A program made the position numbers and the translations under genes. From DASQMT01 sp963835735 (GTDB taxonomy: Bacteria; Actinomycetota; Thermoleophilia; Solirubrobacterales; Solirubrobacteraceae): 64,000 nucleotides of DNA. The stretch lies in NCBI GenBank assembly GCA_963835735.1, contig CAWIGP010000002.1:1426001-1490000 (forward strand), read 5' to 3'. Below are positions 40,212-48,632 of this stretch, in pieces. Within the stretch, counting starts at the first letter, position 1. The number at the start of each line of letters is the position of its first letter. The notes under the pieces were generated by a model. It did not search any database, was not told where the DNA came from, and saw only the letters and a program-made list of their open reading frames with translations.

Positions 40212-40991
40212 CTAGAGCCCGGTCGGGTGGCGCACCGTGTAGCCGCTCGCGGACCGCTTGCTGGTGTGCCAGCGGGAGCCGTCCTGCGACAGCCCGCTCG
40301 TGTCGAAGCGCAGGCCGGCGACGATCATGTAGGAGTGGCCGCCGTGAGCGTAGATGGTCACCCACGTGCCCTTGCCGGGCTCGCCGAAGCTCATGAAGCC
40401 GGTCGAGTCGAGCGCCTCGTCGAGCAGGCCCGCCCCGTGGAGTGCGTACGACATCGAGCCCGAGCAGTCGTAGCCGCTGTCCTTCCAGCGCGCGTGGCCG
40501 CCGCCGTACTTGTACGGCTTGGACGCGATCTCGTTGCCCGCCGCGATGATCGCCTGGACCTCCGGCGGCGCCGATGCGGGCGCGATCGCGAGGCCGTCGG
40601 CCCCGAGCGTGGCCCGCTCGGTCGGCGCCGCCACATCCGTCAGCGGGTCCGGTTCCTCGGGCTCGGTCCCCGGCAGGCGCTCTCCGCTCGCGACGGCGTT
40701 GCGGAGCGCGGCGGCGTCGGCGCGGCTCACGCGGCCGTCGATCGGGCGTGCGCTGTTGCGCTCCCACGAGCGGACGCGAAGCTTGGTGTGGCTGCCGAAC
40801 TGGCCGTCGATCGCTGTCGGCAGGCCCCACTGGGTGAGCAGCTTCTGCAGCACCTTGACATCGGGTCCGCGCATCGGCTTGGCCAGCGGGCGTGAGCCGA
40901 AGCTGCGCGTGGCAGCCTGGGCGGATTCGGCAACAAGTATGAGAGCGCACATGGCGGCGACGGCCACGGCGAGCGTTCGACAGCGTGACAA
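40212..40991 (-). CDS. Secreted NlpC/P60-like protein with peptidoglycan-binding domain
   Basis: 259 residues from TTG 40991. Signal peptide (MSRCRTLAVAVAAMCALILV), a peptidoglycan-binding type 1 domain (VKVLQKLLTQWGLPTAIDGQ through SRADAAALRNAV), then an NlpC/P60-like domain: YKYGGGHARWKDSGYDCSGS (nucleophile Cys) and GGHSYMIVAGLRFDTSG. It closely resembles the lipoprotein at 62996-63694. Probable wall hydrolase or remodelling enzyme. Expressed behind a c-di-AMP riboswitch. Confidence 0.87.
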   Translation of the reverse strand: MSRCRTLAVAVAAMCALILVAESAQAATRSFGSRPLAKPMRGPDVKVLQKLLTQWGLPTAIDGQFGSHTKLRVRSWERNSARPIDGRVSRADAAALRNAVASGERLPGTEPEEPDPLTDVAAPTERATLGADGLAIAPASAPPEVQAIIAAGNEIASKPYKYGGGHARWKDSGYDCSGSMSYALHGAGLLDEALDSTGFMSFGEPGKGTWVTIYAHGGHSYMIVAGLRFDTSGLSQDGSRWHTSKRSASGYTVRHPTGL

Positions 40992-41018
40992 GCGGATGCT
41001 CCCCCCGGGGTCTTTTCT

Positions 41019-41168
41019 GAAGCGCCTACGGGGTTAGCTGCCGGGCTCGCGCGGAAAAGATCGCGCTACACCATCATGCGTGACGGTGATTCGCCCCCGG
41101 GCCGCTCCAATACGGCCCAAGTGGGTCCCCCGTTCCCCGGCGGCACGGCCGCCGGAGATTCGGCTTAT
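41019..41168 (-). ncRNA. c-di-AMP riboswitch (ydaO/yuaA type)
   Basis: Read on the minus strand from about 41168: AAGCCGAATC, GGGGAACGGGGGACCCA, CGGGGGCGAATC, GTAG, then GAGCCCGGCAGCTAACCCCG and GTAGGCGCTT. AAGC near the 5' end can close with GCTT at the 3' end. It precedes the NlpC/P60 gene at 40991, matching the known habit of this class in actinobacteria. Confidence 0.92.
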
Positions 41169-41224
41169 GTCATCTGCGGCCGTGCAGCATACACACCTCG
41201 GCCGACGCAGTACCGTGAGGGTCC

Positions 41225-41578
41225 ATGAGCCGTCCGTTCCCCGCAGAGGACGTCGACGTCGATCCCGAGCGGGCCAGGGAGCTGATCGACGCGGGCGCGG
41301 TCCAGGTGGTGGACGTGCGCGAGCCGCACGAGTGGGACGCCGGCCGGATCGCCGGCGCCCGCCACATCGAGCTCGAGCGGCTGGCGTCCGAGGCCGATAC
41401 GCTCGACCGCGAGCGTCCGGTGCTGTTCTACTGCCGCGTCGGCGCGCGCTCGGGCATGGCCGCGAACGCCTTCCGGCGCGCCGGGTACGAGGCCTATTCG
41501 ATCGACGGCGGGCTGATCGAGTGGGACCGGCGGGACTACCCGCTCGAGCCCGAGGACGGCACGGTCGCCGACCACTGA
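41225..41578 (+). CDS. Rhodanese-domain protein
   Basis: 117 residues. DPERARELIDAGAVQVVDVR, HEWDAGRIAGARHIEL, and catalytic Cys in LFYCRVGARSGMAANAF, followed by GYEAYSIDGGLIEW. Single-domain sulfurtransferase, probably moving persulfide sulfur. ATG 8 nt after TACCGT (41211-41216), suggesting a leaderless transcript. Divergent from the riboswitch-controlled NlpC gene. Confidence 0.92.
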   Translation: MSRPFPAEDVDVDPERARELIDAGAVQVVDVREPHEWDAGRIAGARHIELERLASEADTLDRERPVLFYCRVGARSGMAANAFRRAGYEAYSIDGGLIEWDRRDYPLEPEDGTVADH

Positions 41579-41600
41579 CGTGCGGTAGAACTCGCGGGGC

Positions 41601-43066
41601 ATGCGTCGCCGCGCGATCCTCGTCGCCGTGCTGCTGTCGATCCTCGCCGGCCGCGCCGGCCGCGGCGGAGCCGGCGCTCGTCGCCGGTGGGCACGTTCGC
41701 GCAGCCGGTCCACGTCGCCGCGCCGGCCGGGGACGCGCGCGGCTGTTCGTGGTCGAGCGGCAGGGCGTCGTCCAGGTCGTCGTCGGACGGCCAGAGGCCG
41801 CCATCCCGTTCCTCGACGCCACGGCGGACGTCGGGGACGCCGGCGGCGAGGAGGGCCTGCTCTCGATCGCGTTCGCGCCCGACTATGCGACGCAGCGGGC
41901 TGTTCTACGTCTTCTACACGGACAACGCGCGGCGACCTCGTCGTTCGCGAGGGCAGCGCTCCGGCGACCCCACCGGGGCACGCTGGGGCGCGATCCTGTT
42001 CACGGTCGCGCACCCGGGCCAGTCCAACCACAACGGCGGTCAGCTCGCGTTCGGGCCGACGACAGGCTCTGTACGCAAGCACCGGCGACGGCGGCGGTCA
42101 GGGCGATCCCGGCGACGACGCGCAGAACCCGAGCAGCCGGCTCGGCAAGATCCTGCGGTCGATCCCGCGCGGGCCCGGCGCCGGAGGTGTGGGCGCTCGG
42201 TCTGCGCAACCCGTGGCGCTTCTCGTTCGACCGCGAGACGGGCGACATGATCATCGGCGACGTCGGCGGCGGCGATGCAACGAGGAGATCGACTTCGCGC
42301 CGGCCGGCGCGCCGGCGGGCCGCAACTACGGCTGGGTCCGCTGCGAGGGCGCTGGGCCGTTGCCCGGTGCCCGGCGCGGTGCAGCCGGCGCTCAATCTGC
42401 CGCGCAGCGCCGGCTACACCGGCGTGATCGGCGGCTTCGTCGTGCGCGACCCGGGCCTGCCGACGCTCCACGGCCGCTACGTGTTCGGCGACATCACGAA
42501 GGACCATGGTGCTGTCCGCGGCGCTGGGCTCCGGCGACGGCGCCGCGGCCCGAGCCGACGCTGCCCGTGAGCTTCCCGACGTCGTTCGGCGAGGACGGCT
42601 GCGGGCACGTGTACGTCGCGCTCGAGCGGCGGCGCGGTCTCGCGCATCCAGGACGGCGCGCTCGGGCCACATGCCCGCCGATCCCGCCGACGTGCTGCCG
42701 CCGCGCCCCGGCGCCGCGCACCGCCGCCGCGCCGCGGACACGGTGGGCTGCGCGATCAAGGCGCGCGCGCCGCGGCGCGCCCAGCGCATCCTGCGCCGCG
42801 GCAAGCGGCTCGCGGCATCAGGCTGCGCGCCGAGCGAGCCTGCAGGGTCACGCTCCGCGCCAGGCGGTTCCGCACCAAACGGGTGACGGTGCAGCGCGAA
42901 CGCGGCGCGGGTCGTCCGCCTCAAGCCGACGAAGCAGGGCCTGCGCCGGATGCGCCGCGCGCTCGCCCGCAGCGAGCGGCACCGGCTGCGGATCACCGTC
43001 CGGATCAGCGCGCGCGACGCGGCCGGCAACCCGAGCAGTGCCCGGGCGCGGCCGCGACTGCGTTAA
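41601..43066 (+). pseudogene. Secreted PQQ-dependent sugar dehydrogenase-like protein, at least ten frameshifts
   Basis: The protein can be followed across all three frames: signal peptide MRRRAILVAVLLSILAG, ARLFVVERQGVVQVV, GLLSIAFAPDYATQ, ILFTVAHPGQSNHNGGQLAF, ALYASTGDGGGQGDPGDDAQ, VWALGLRNPWRFSFDRETGD, NEEIDFAPAGAPAGRNYGW, GGFVVRDPGLPTLHGRYVFG, and a basic C-terminal domain ending at the TAA 43064-43066. These are glucose/sorbosone dehydrogenase (YliI/Asd-like beta-propeller) motifs. Pieces are intact without stops; frame changes occur every 60-170 nt. Confidence 0.8.
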
Positions 43067-43071
43067 CCGGC

Positions 43072-43114
43072 GAAGGGCGGTGGCGCGACCCTCCTCGTCG
43101 TCCCACCGCCCTTC
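43072..43114 (+). terminator. Terminator-like hairpin
   Basis: Perfect 12-bp arms GAAGGGCGGTGG and CCACCGCCCTTC with a 19-nt loop, directly after the dehydrogenase stop. No T-run follows; it could serve both strands. Confidence 0.5.
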
Positions 43115-43224
43115 AGCGAATCCTTCCGCGTCCCATCCCTGAGTCGGGTTAGCTGGCCCGGTCCTAGACGCCCTCCAGACGGCCCACAGCCTGTCACCGG
43201 GGCGGCCGGGTTGCCATCGGACAA

Positions 43225-43240
43225 ACGTCCACAAGGACGT
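43225..43240 (-). terminator. Possible terminator of the flavoprotein gene
   Basis: On the minus strand ACGTCC-TTGT-GGACGT then TTTGTCC, starting 24 nt after the flavoprotein stop. The remaining sequence between 43115 and 43224 shows nothing else I recognise. Confidence 0.45.
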
Positions 43241-43263
43241 ATTGCAGACCTTTTGCAGCGCTT

Positions 43264-44787
43264 CTAGGCGGTCTCGGAGGACACCAGCGGTTCCCGCATC
43301 GCGTTCGTCTCGGGAGCGCGGCGGTAGGGGTGCTCCTCCTGCTCGTCGGTCTCCAGATAGACCGACTCGGCGTTGACCGCCCAGATGTCGTGGTCGGTGC
43401 CCGCGGTGATGTTCTCGACGGCCCGCATCGCGGTCAGCATCGAGTGGTCCGAGTTGTTGTAGCGGTGCAGGCCGTTGCGGCCGACCTGGATCAGGTTGTC
43501 GATCCCGGCCAGCCAGCCGCGGATCGCATCGACGCGCTCGCCGTAGTCCGGGTCGTACATCGGGTATGCGAGCGGCACGCGCGTGACGTAGCCCTTCTCG
43601 ACCTTCGCCGGATCGACGAGCCCGAGCTGGGCGAGCTCGCGCGTGCCGAGCTCGATCAGCGCGTCGTCGTCCATGTTCCACAGGTCATCGCCCTGGAAGC
43701 AGAAGTACTCCATCCCGACGCAGGCCTTGGACTCGTCGGGCACCATCCACGGGCTCCACGAGCGGAAGTTCTGGATCCGCCCGACGCGCACGCTCGGGTC
43801 GTGGATGTAGATCCAGGTGTCCGGGAACAGGTCCTCGCCGTCGATGATCAGCGCGATCGTGAGGAAGTCGCGGTAGCGCAGGCCGGTGGCCGCGCCCTGC
43901 ACCTCGCCGGGAGCGGCGGCCCCGGCCATGCCGACCGTCGCACGCAGCGGCAGCGAGGAGATCACGTGGCTCGGCTCGATCCGCTCGCCGCCGGCCTCGA
44001 TCGCGACGACCTTGCCGTCGCGCACCTCGAGCTTCTCGACCGGCGACTCCATCCGCATCTCGCCGCCGTTGGCGATGATCTCGTCGGCCATCGTCTCCCA
44101 CATCTGGCCTGGGCCGAAGCGCGGGTAGTGGAACTCCTCGATCAGCGACTTGATCTTGTTGCCCTTGTTGCCGAAGAACGCGGCCTTGGCCGCGGAGAAG
44201 AACGAAAGCCCCTTGATCCGCTGCGCGGCCCACTCGGCGCGCAGCTCGGTCGTCGGGACGCCCCACACCTTCTCGGTGTAGGTCTTGAAGAAGTGCCGGT
44301 ACAGCCGCTTGCCGAACCGGTTGGACACCCACTGCTCGAGGTTCTCCTCGCGGCCCTTGGGCTTGACCGCCGCCCACAGGTAGGAGAGGCCGGAGCGGAT
44401 GAGCTCGATCGGCCCGAGCTGCTTCACGACGTCCATGCCGTCGAGCGGGTACTTGAGGAACTTGCCGTTCCAGAGGATCCGCGACATGCGCGGCCGCTTG
44501 AGGAACTCCTCCTTCATCACCTCGTGCCAGAGGTCGTTGACCTCCTGCGACTTGGTGAAGAAGCGGTGGCCGCCGAGGTCGAAGCGGTAGCCGTCGCGCA
44601 CCTCGGTCTTGGCGATGCCGCCGACCTGGTCCTCGGCCTCGAACACGATCACGGGCACGCCCTGGCGCGCCAGCAGGTAGCCGGCGGTCAGTCCCGCGGG
44701 GCCGCCCCCGAGCACGGCGACCGGCTTGCGCGAGTCCGTGTCGTCGGCGTCGCGGTGACGGGGAGGATCGAACTCAACAGTCGACAT
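43264..44787 (-). CDS. UDP-galactopyranose-mutase-like FAD-dependent protein
   Basis: 507 residues. FAD Rossmann VLGGGPAGLTAGYLLARQ, FEAEDQVGGIAKTE, DLGGHRFFTKSQEV, and the C-terminal FAD region VGRNGLHRYNNSDHSMLTAM. The pattern fits the NAD(P)/FAD superfamily group that includes UDP-galactopyranose mutase and similar proteins in glycan synthesis. A role in cell-surface sugar processing is likely but the substrate is open. Divergent from a response regulator gene. Confidence 0.82.
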   Translation of the reverse strand: MSTVEFDPPRHRDADDTDSRKPVAVLGGGPAGLTAGYLLARQGVPVIVFEAEDQVGGIAKTEVRDGYRFDLGGHRFFTKSQEVNDLWHEVMKEEFLKRPRMSRILWNGKFLKYPLDGMDVVKQLGPIELIRSGLSYLWAAVKPKGREENLEQWVSNRFGKRLYRHFFKTYTEKVWGVPTTELRAEWAAQRIKGLSFFSAAKAAFFGNKGNKIKSLIEEFHYPRFGPGQMWETMADEIIANGGEMRMESPVEKLEVRDGKVVAIEAGGERIEPSHVISSLPLRATVGMAGAAAPGEVQGAATGLRYRDFLTIALIIDGEDLFPDTWIYIHDPSVRVGRIQNFRSWSPWMVPDESKACVGMEYFCFQGDDLWNMDDDALIELGTRELAQLGLVDPAKVEKGYVTRVPLAYPMYDPDYGERVDAIRGWLAGIDNLIQVGRNGLHRYNNSDHSMLTAMRAVENITAGTDHDIWAVNAESVYLETDEQEEHPYRRAPETNAMREPLVSSETA

Positions 44788-44875
44788 GGGCTACACCCTG
44801 CCCGGCGCCTCGCGCGCGCCATCAGTCCTCTAATCACCGCTAACAGGCCTTAATCGGGGCGATACCCTGGCCCGC

Positions 44876-45574
44876 GTGCTGACGACGGCGGCGCTCGACA
44901 TCCTGCTCGTCGACGACGACGACCCGCTGCGGGAGATGATCTCGCGCTCGTTCGAGCGCGAGGGGCACAAGGTGACCGCGGTCGCCGACGGCCAAGCCGC
45001 GCTGGACGCCGCCGCCGAGCGGCCCTACGACATCGTGCTGCTCGATGTCGCGCTCGGCGCGGGCCCCACCGGGCACGACGTCGCGCGCATGCTGCGCTCG
45101 CGGCGCGACGTGGTGCCGATCATCATGCTCACCGCCCTGGACTCCGAGGCCGACGCCGTGCAGGGGCTCGAGTCCGGCGCCGACGACTACGTGACCAAGC
45201 CGTTCGGGCTGGCCGAGCTGCGCAGCCGGATCCGCGCGGTCCTGCGCCGCGCACAGGGCCGCGTGGTCGAGGGCAGCCTGCAGGTCGGCCCGGTCGCGCT
45301 CGACCGCGATCTGCGCCGCGTGACGGTCGACGGAGCGCCGGTCCGGCTGACGTTCTCGGAGTTCGAGCTGCTGGGCTGCCTGATGAGCCGGCCGGGCTAC
45401 GCATTCAACCGCCAGGAGCTGCTGCGCGCCATCTGGGGCGACAGCGCCTACCGCGATCCGCGCGCGATCGACGTCCACATCCGCCACCTGCGTGAGAAGC
45501 TGGAGCCTGTGCCAGAGGAGCCGAACCTGATCCTCACCGTGCCCGGCACCGGCTACCGCTTCCGGGAGTCATGA
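44876..45574 (+). CDS. OmpR/PhoB-type response regulator
   Basis: 232 residues. Receiver: LLVDDDDPLREMISRSFE, phospho-Asp in DIVLLDVALG, Thr in MLTALDSEAD, Lys in YVTKPFG. Winged-helix effector: VRLTFSEFELLGCLMSRPGY through RAIDVHIRHLREKLE and TVPGTGYRF. GTG start 7 nt after TACCCT (44863-44868). It overlaps the histidine kinase start by 4 nt (ATGA). Confidence 0.93.
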   Translation: MLTTAALDILLVDDDDPLREMISRSFEREGHKVTAVADGQAALDAAAERPYDIVLLDVALGAGPTGHDVARMLRSRRDVVPIIMLTALDSEADAVQGLESGADDYVTKPFGLAELRSRIRAVLRRAQGRVVEGSLQVGPVALDRDLRRVTVDGAPVRLTFSEFELLGCLMSRPGYAFNRQELLRAIWGDSAYRDPRAIDVHIRHLREKLEPVPEEPNLILTVPGTGYRFRES

Positions 45575-47070
45575 GACGGCGGCTGCCGGGCGGCCTGCGC
45601 TGGCGGCTGCTGCTCGCGCTGGTGGCGACGAGCGCCGTCACGCTCGGCGCGGTGGCGCTGATGGTGCTGCCCCCGCTGCAGGACCGGCTGCGGGAGCAGA
45701 GCGCCGACAGCCTGCTCGACGCCGTCCTGACCGGCAACGGCGGTTTCGAGGACGTGTATCGCGGCCTCCTCGAGCGCAAGGCGAGCCGGGTCGAGTACCA
45801 GGGCGCGTTCGCGGCGGTGGGCACCGATCTCAACAACCAGACCGACGCGCGCGTCCTGGTGATGGATCGCGACTCGATGCCGGCCGACGCGACCGAGACG
45901 CCGCCGGGCTTCGTGTACGACCGCGAGTTCGGCATCCCGCCGCTGCAGACGGTGCGCGCGGCGCTACAGACGATGCGCGAGCGGCGGATCGTGACCTACA
46001 TCAGCGGCGACGACGTGATCGTCGCGATGCCGCTCGAGGTCGGCGGCGAGCTAGTCGGTGCGCTGATCGCCGACCGCCAGCTGAGCGAGGTCTCGACACT
46101 CGTCAGCCAGGTTCGCAACCGCTTCCTGATCGCCGCCGTCGTCGGCCTCTCGATCGCCGCGCTGCTCGCGATCGCGCTCTCGTCCACGCTGCTGCGCCGG
46201 CTGGCCCGCCTGCGCTCCGCGGCGCTGCGGATCAGCGAGGAGGGCCCGGAGGCCACGATGCCGCACGACGAGCGGCGCGACGAGGTCGGCGACCTCGCCC
46301 GCGCCCTGGCGCGCATGCAGGAGGAGCTGCGTCGCCAGGAGGCCGCGCGGCGCGCGTTCGTCTCGACCGCCTCGCACGAGCTGCGTACGCCGCTGACGAT
46401 GCTGCAGGGCACGATGGAGCTGCTCGAGGAGGACATCCGCGCCGGCCAGATCGACGAGCTCGACGCGCTGCGCCAGGTCGACACCGCGCGGCGCGAGCTC
46501 GACCGGCTGTCCGCCCTGTCGGGCGAGCTGCTCGACCTCTCGCGGCTCGACGCCGCGGTGCCGCTGCGGTCGGAGCCGGTCGAGCTGGGCGAGATCGTCC
46601 GGGCCGTCGCGGCGGAGTTCGAACTGCGCGCGCGCGAGCGCTCCACCAGCATCGAGGTGATCCTGCCCGAGGCGTCGTGCTGGGGCCACGGCGATCCCGA
46701 CGCGGTCGCGCGCGTCGTGCGGATCCTGCTCGACAACGCGCTGCGCTACGGGCCGCGCGGCGCGCCGGTGTCGGTCGAGGCGCACTCGACCGCCGGCGAG
46801 GCGCGGATCACCGTCGCCGACCGGGGCGCCGGCATCCCGCCGGAGGAGCGCGACCGGATCTTCGAGCGCTTCCACCGCGGCGGCACGGCGTCGAGGTCCG
46901 GCGGGTTCGGGCTGGGACTGGCGATCGGGCGCGAGCTCGCGCGGCGCATGGGCGGTGAGCTGACGGTCGACGGCGACGGCTCGGACGGCACGCGGTTCGC
47001 GCTCACGCTGCGCCCCGCGCGCTCGCCGGCCGAGCCGCCCCGCGGCGAGCGCGACCGCGTCAGCGCTTGA
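45571..47070 (+). CDS. Sensor histidine kinase
   Basis: 499 residues. Two transmembrane segments (residues about 9-30 and 186-208) flanking a 150-residue extracytoplasmic sensor, HAMP (LRRLARLRSAALRISEEGPE), dimerisation H-box FVSTASHELRTPLTML, and an ATPase domain (LLDNALRYGPRG, DRGAGIPPEERDRIF, SGGFGLGLAIG). Partner of the regulator just upstream. The signal is unknown. The stop overlaps the convergent glycosyltransferase gene. Confidence 0.93.
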   Translation: MRRRLPGGLRWRLLLALVATSAVTLGAVALMVLPPLQDRLREQSADSLLDAVLTGNGGFEDVYRGLLERKASRVEYQGAFAAVGTDLNNQTDARVLVMDRDSMPADATETPPGFVYDREFGIPPLQTVRAALQTMRERRIVTYISGDDVIVAMPLEVGGELVGALIADRQLSEVSTLVSQVRNRFLIAAVVGLSIAALLAIALSSTLLRRLARLRSAALRISEEGPEATMPHDERRDEVGDLARALARMQEELRRQEAARRAFVSTASHELRTPLTMLQGTMELLEEDIRAGQIDELDALRQVDTARRELDRLSALSGELLDLSRLDAAVPLRSEPVELGEIVRAVAAEFELRARERSTSIEVILPEASCWGHGDPDAVARVVRILLDNALRYGPRGAPVSVEAHSTAGEARITVADRGAGIPPEERDRIFERFHRGGTASRSGGFGLGLAIGRELARRMGGELTVDGDGSDGTRFALTLRPARSPAEPPRGERDRVSA

Positions 47071-48622
47071 GATAGACGCGGGCCCGCACGGGATTCGGGC
47101 TCGCCGGGAACGGCGACGCGGGCTCGATCGCGGTCAACCCGAAGCGGGGATCGTTGGAGAGGTACTGGAGCCACTCCTCCGATCGCAGCCGCACCAGCCG
47201 TGTCCAGGGCGCACTCCAGCGCCCGATCGCGTAGATCGTGGGCACGACGAGGGCGACGCGCTGCCCGGGCCGCAGCTCGTCGAGCAGCGGCTGCAGGTCG
47301 CGCGGGGCCGACGTGGCCTCGAGCCGCTCGACGCCGTCGCGCCAGTCGGTCACGCCGGTGTCGCGCACCGGCCCGGTCAGAGTCGCGTAGCGCAGGCCGT
47401 CGGGCAGGTAGTACTCGAGTGCGGGGACCTGCTCGGGCTGGCCGGCGACGACGAGGTCGCCCGGCCGCAGCGACGGCGCGATCGACTGCGCGACCTCGCG
47501 CACGTTGCTCTTCTCCGACGGCGCCCCGTCGATCGCCCACAGCACGGCCACGAGCGCCAGCCCGACGAGCCCGAGCCGCCCCGCGTGGGCGAAGCCGGCG
47601 GCGGCGAGCAGCAGGAACGGCGCGATGCCGGCGGCCAGGTAGCGGTTGGCCCAGGCCGGCGAGACCTGCGAGCCGATCCAGGCGAGCACGATCGTGAGCA
47701 CGCCGATGCCCAGCAGGCACGCGGTCGCGCGCGCGAGCGGGCCGCGCGTCCGCAGCAGCGCCCAGACGCCGGCGCCGGCGGCGAGGAAGACCGCGACCTC
47801 CGCCACCTCGCCGAGCATCCGCGCCGGGACCGACGCCAGCGCGGCGAGCGACGGCGCCTTCGACCACGGCGCGCCGGTGTGGGCGGCCTGGTAGAGCGCG
47901 TTCGGGATCCACGGCGCGTACAGGAGCACGATGCCGCCGTAGGCGAGCAGGCCGGTCTTGAACAGCCGCGCCCGCTCCTCCCCATGCGCGCGCCACAGCA
48001 GCACCAGCCACGCGATCCCGGTCGCCGCCCCGAAGAAGAGCGCCCAGTTGTGCGTGTAGAGCATCGCGGCGAACGAGGCAGCGAAGCCGATCGCCGGCAC
48101 CACTCGGATCGCGTCAGCGTCGGTGGTGAACGCCTGCAGCCAGCACGTCACGCTGACCAGCCCGAGCAGCGCGACGAGCGCGTACATCCGCCCCTCCTGC
48201 GAGTACTGCGTGAGGAACGGGTTGACCGCGGCGAGCAGCGCGGCGATCCAGGCGGTGCGCCGCCCGAACAGCGTCCAGCCGGCCCAGAACGCGACCGGCA
48301 CGCACAGCACGCCGAACACCACCGACAGCGCGCGCACGCTCTCCTCCGAACTGCCGGCCACGTCCATCCACAGGCTCAGCAGCAGGTAGTAGAGCGGCGG
48401 CGAGCCGTCCTGGCGCAGCACGCCCGGGATGTCGGTCAGCGGCCGGTCGGCGATCCCGACCGACAGGCCCTCGTCGATCCAGAAGCCCACGCCGAGCTCG
48501 CGCGTGCGCAGCAGGATGGAGACCGCGAGCAGCAGGCCGATCCCCAGCGGCACGGCGACGCGCGCGCTGCTGACCGCCCGAGCTCGCAGCTCCCACGCCG
48601 GCCGAGAGGCGTAGGTGGCCAT
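47060..48622 (-). CDS. Membrane glycosyltransferase of the ArnT/PMT (GT39/GT83-like) type
   Basis: 520 residues. About 11-12 hydrophobic segments; the first loop has LGVGFWIDEGLSVGIADRP with the acidic DE pair, and RQDGSPPLYYLLLSLWM follows, as in polyprenol-sugar-dependent transferases. The C-terminal extracytoplasmic domain contains PDGLRYATLTGPVRD. ATG 48622 lies 7 nt after TAACCT on the minus strand. Likely adds sugars to lipid or protein outside the membrane. Downstream of a related gene. Confidence 0.82.
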   Translation of the reverse strand: MATYASRPAWELRARAVSSARVAVPLGIGLLLAVSILLRTRELGVGFWIDEGLSVGIADRPLTDIPGVLRQDGSPPLYYLLLSLWMDVAGSSEESVRALSVVFGVLCVPVAFWAGWTLFGRRTAWIAALLAAVNPFLTQYSQEGRMYALVALLGLVSVTCWLQAFTTDADAIRVVPAIGFAASFAAMLYTHNWALFFGAATGIAWLVLLWRAHGEERARLFKTGLLAYGGIVLLYAPWIPNALYQAAHTGAPWSKAPSLAALASVPARMLGEVAEVAVFLAAGAGVWALLRTRGPLARATACLLGIGVLTIVLAWIGSQVSPAWANRYLAAGIAPFLLLAAAGFAHAGRLGLVGLALVAVLWAIDGAPSEKSNVREVAQSIAPSLRPGDLVVAGQPEQVPALEYYLPDGLRYATLTGPVRDTGVTDWRDGVERLEATSAPRDLQPLLDELRPGQRVALVVPTIYAIGRWSAPWTRLVRLRSEEWLQYLSNDPRFGLTAIEPASPFPASPNPVRARVYLKR

Positions 48623-48632
48623 GCGCATCAGG

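Noticed and set aside
43115..43224. Possible riboswitch between the dehydrogenase and flavoprotein genes
   Set aside because: GGGTTGCC and CAGCTAACCC resemble parts of GEMM and ydaO RNAs but the order and core blocks are missing.
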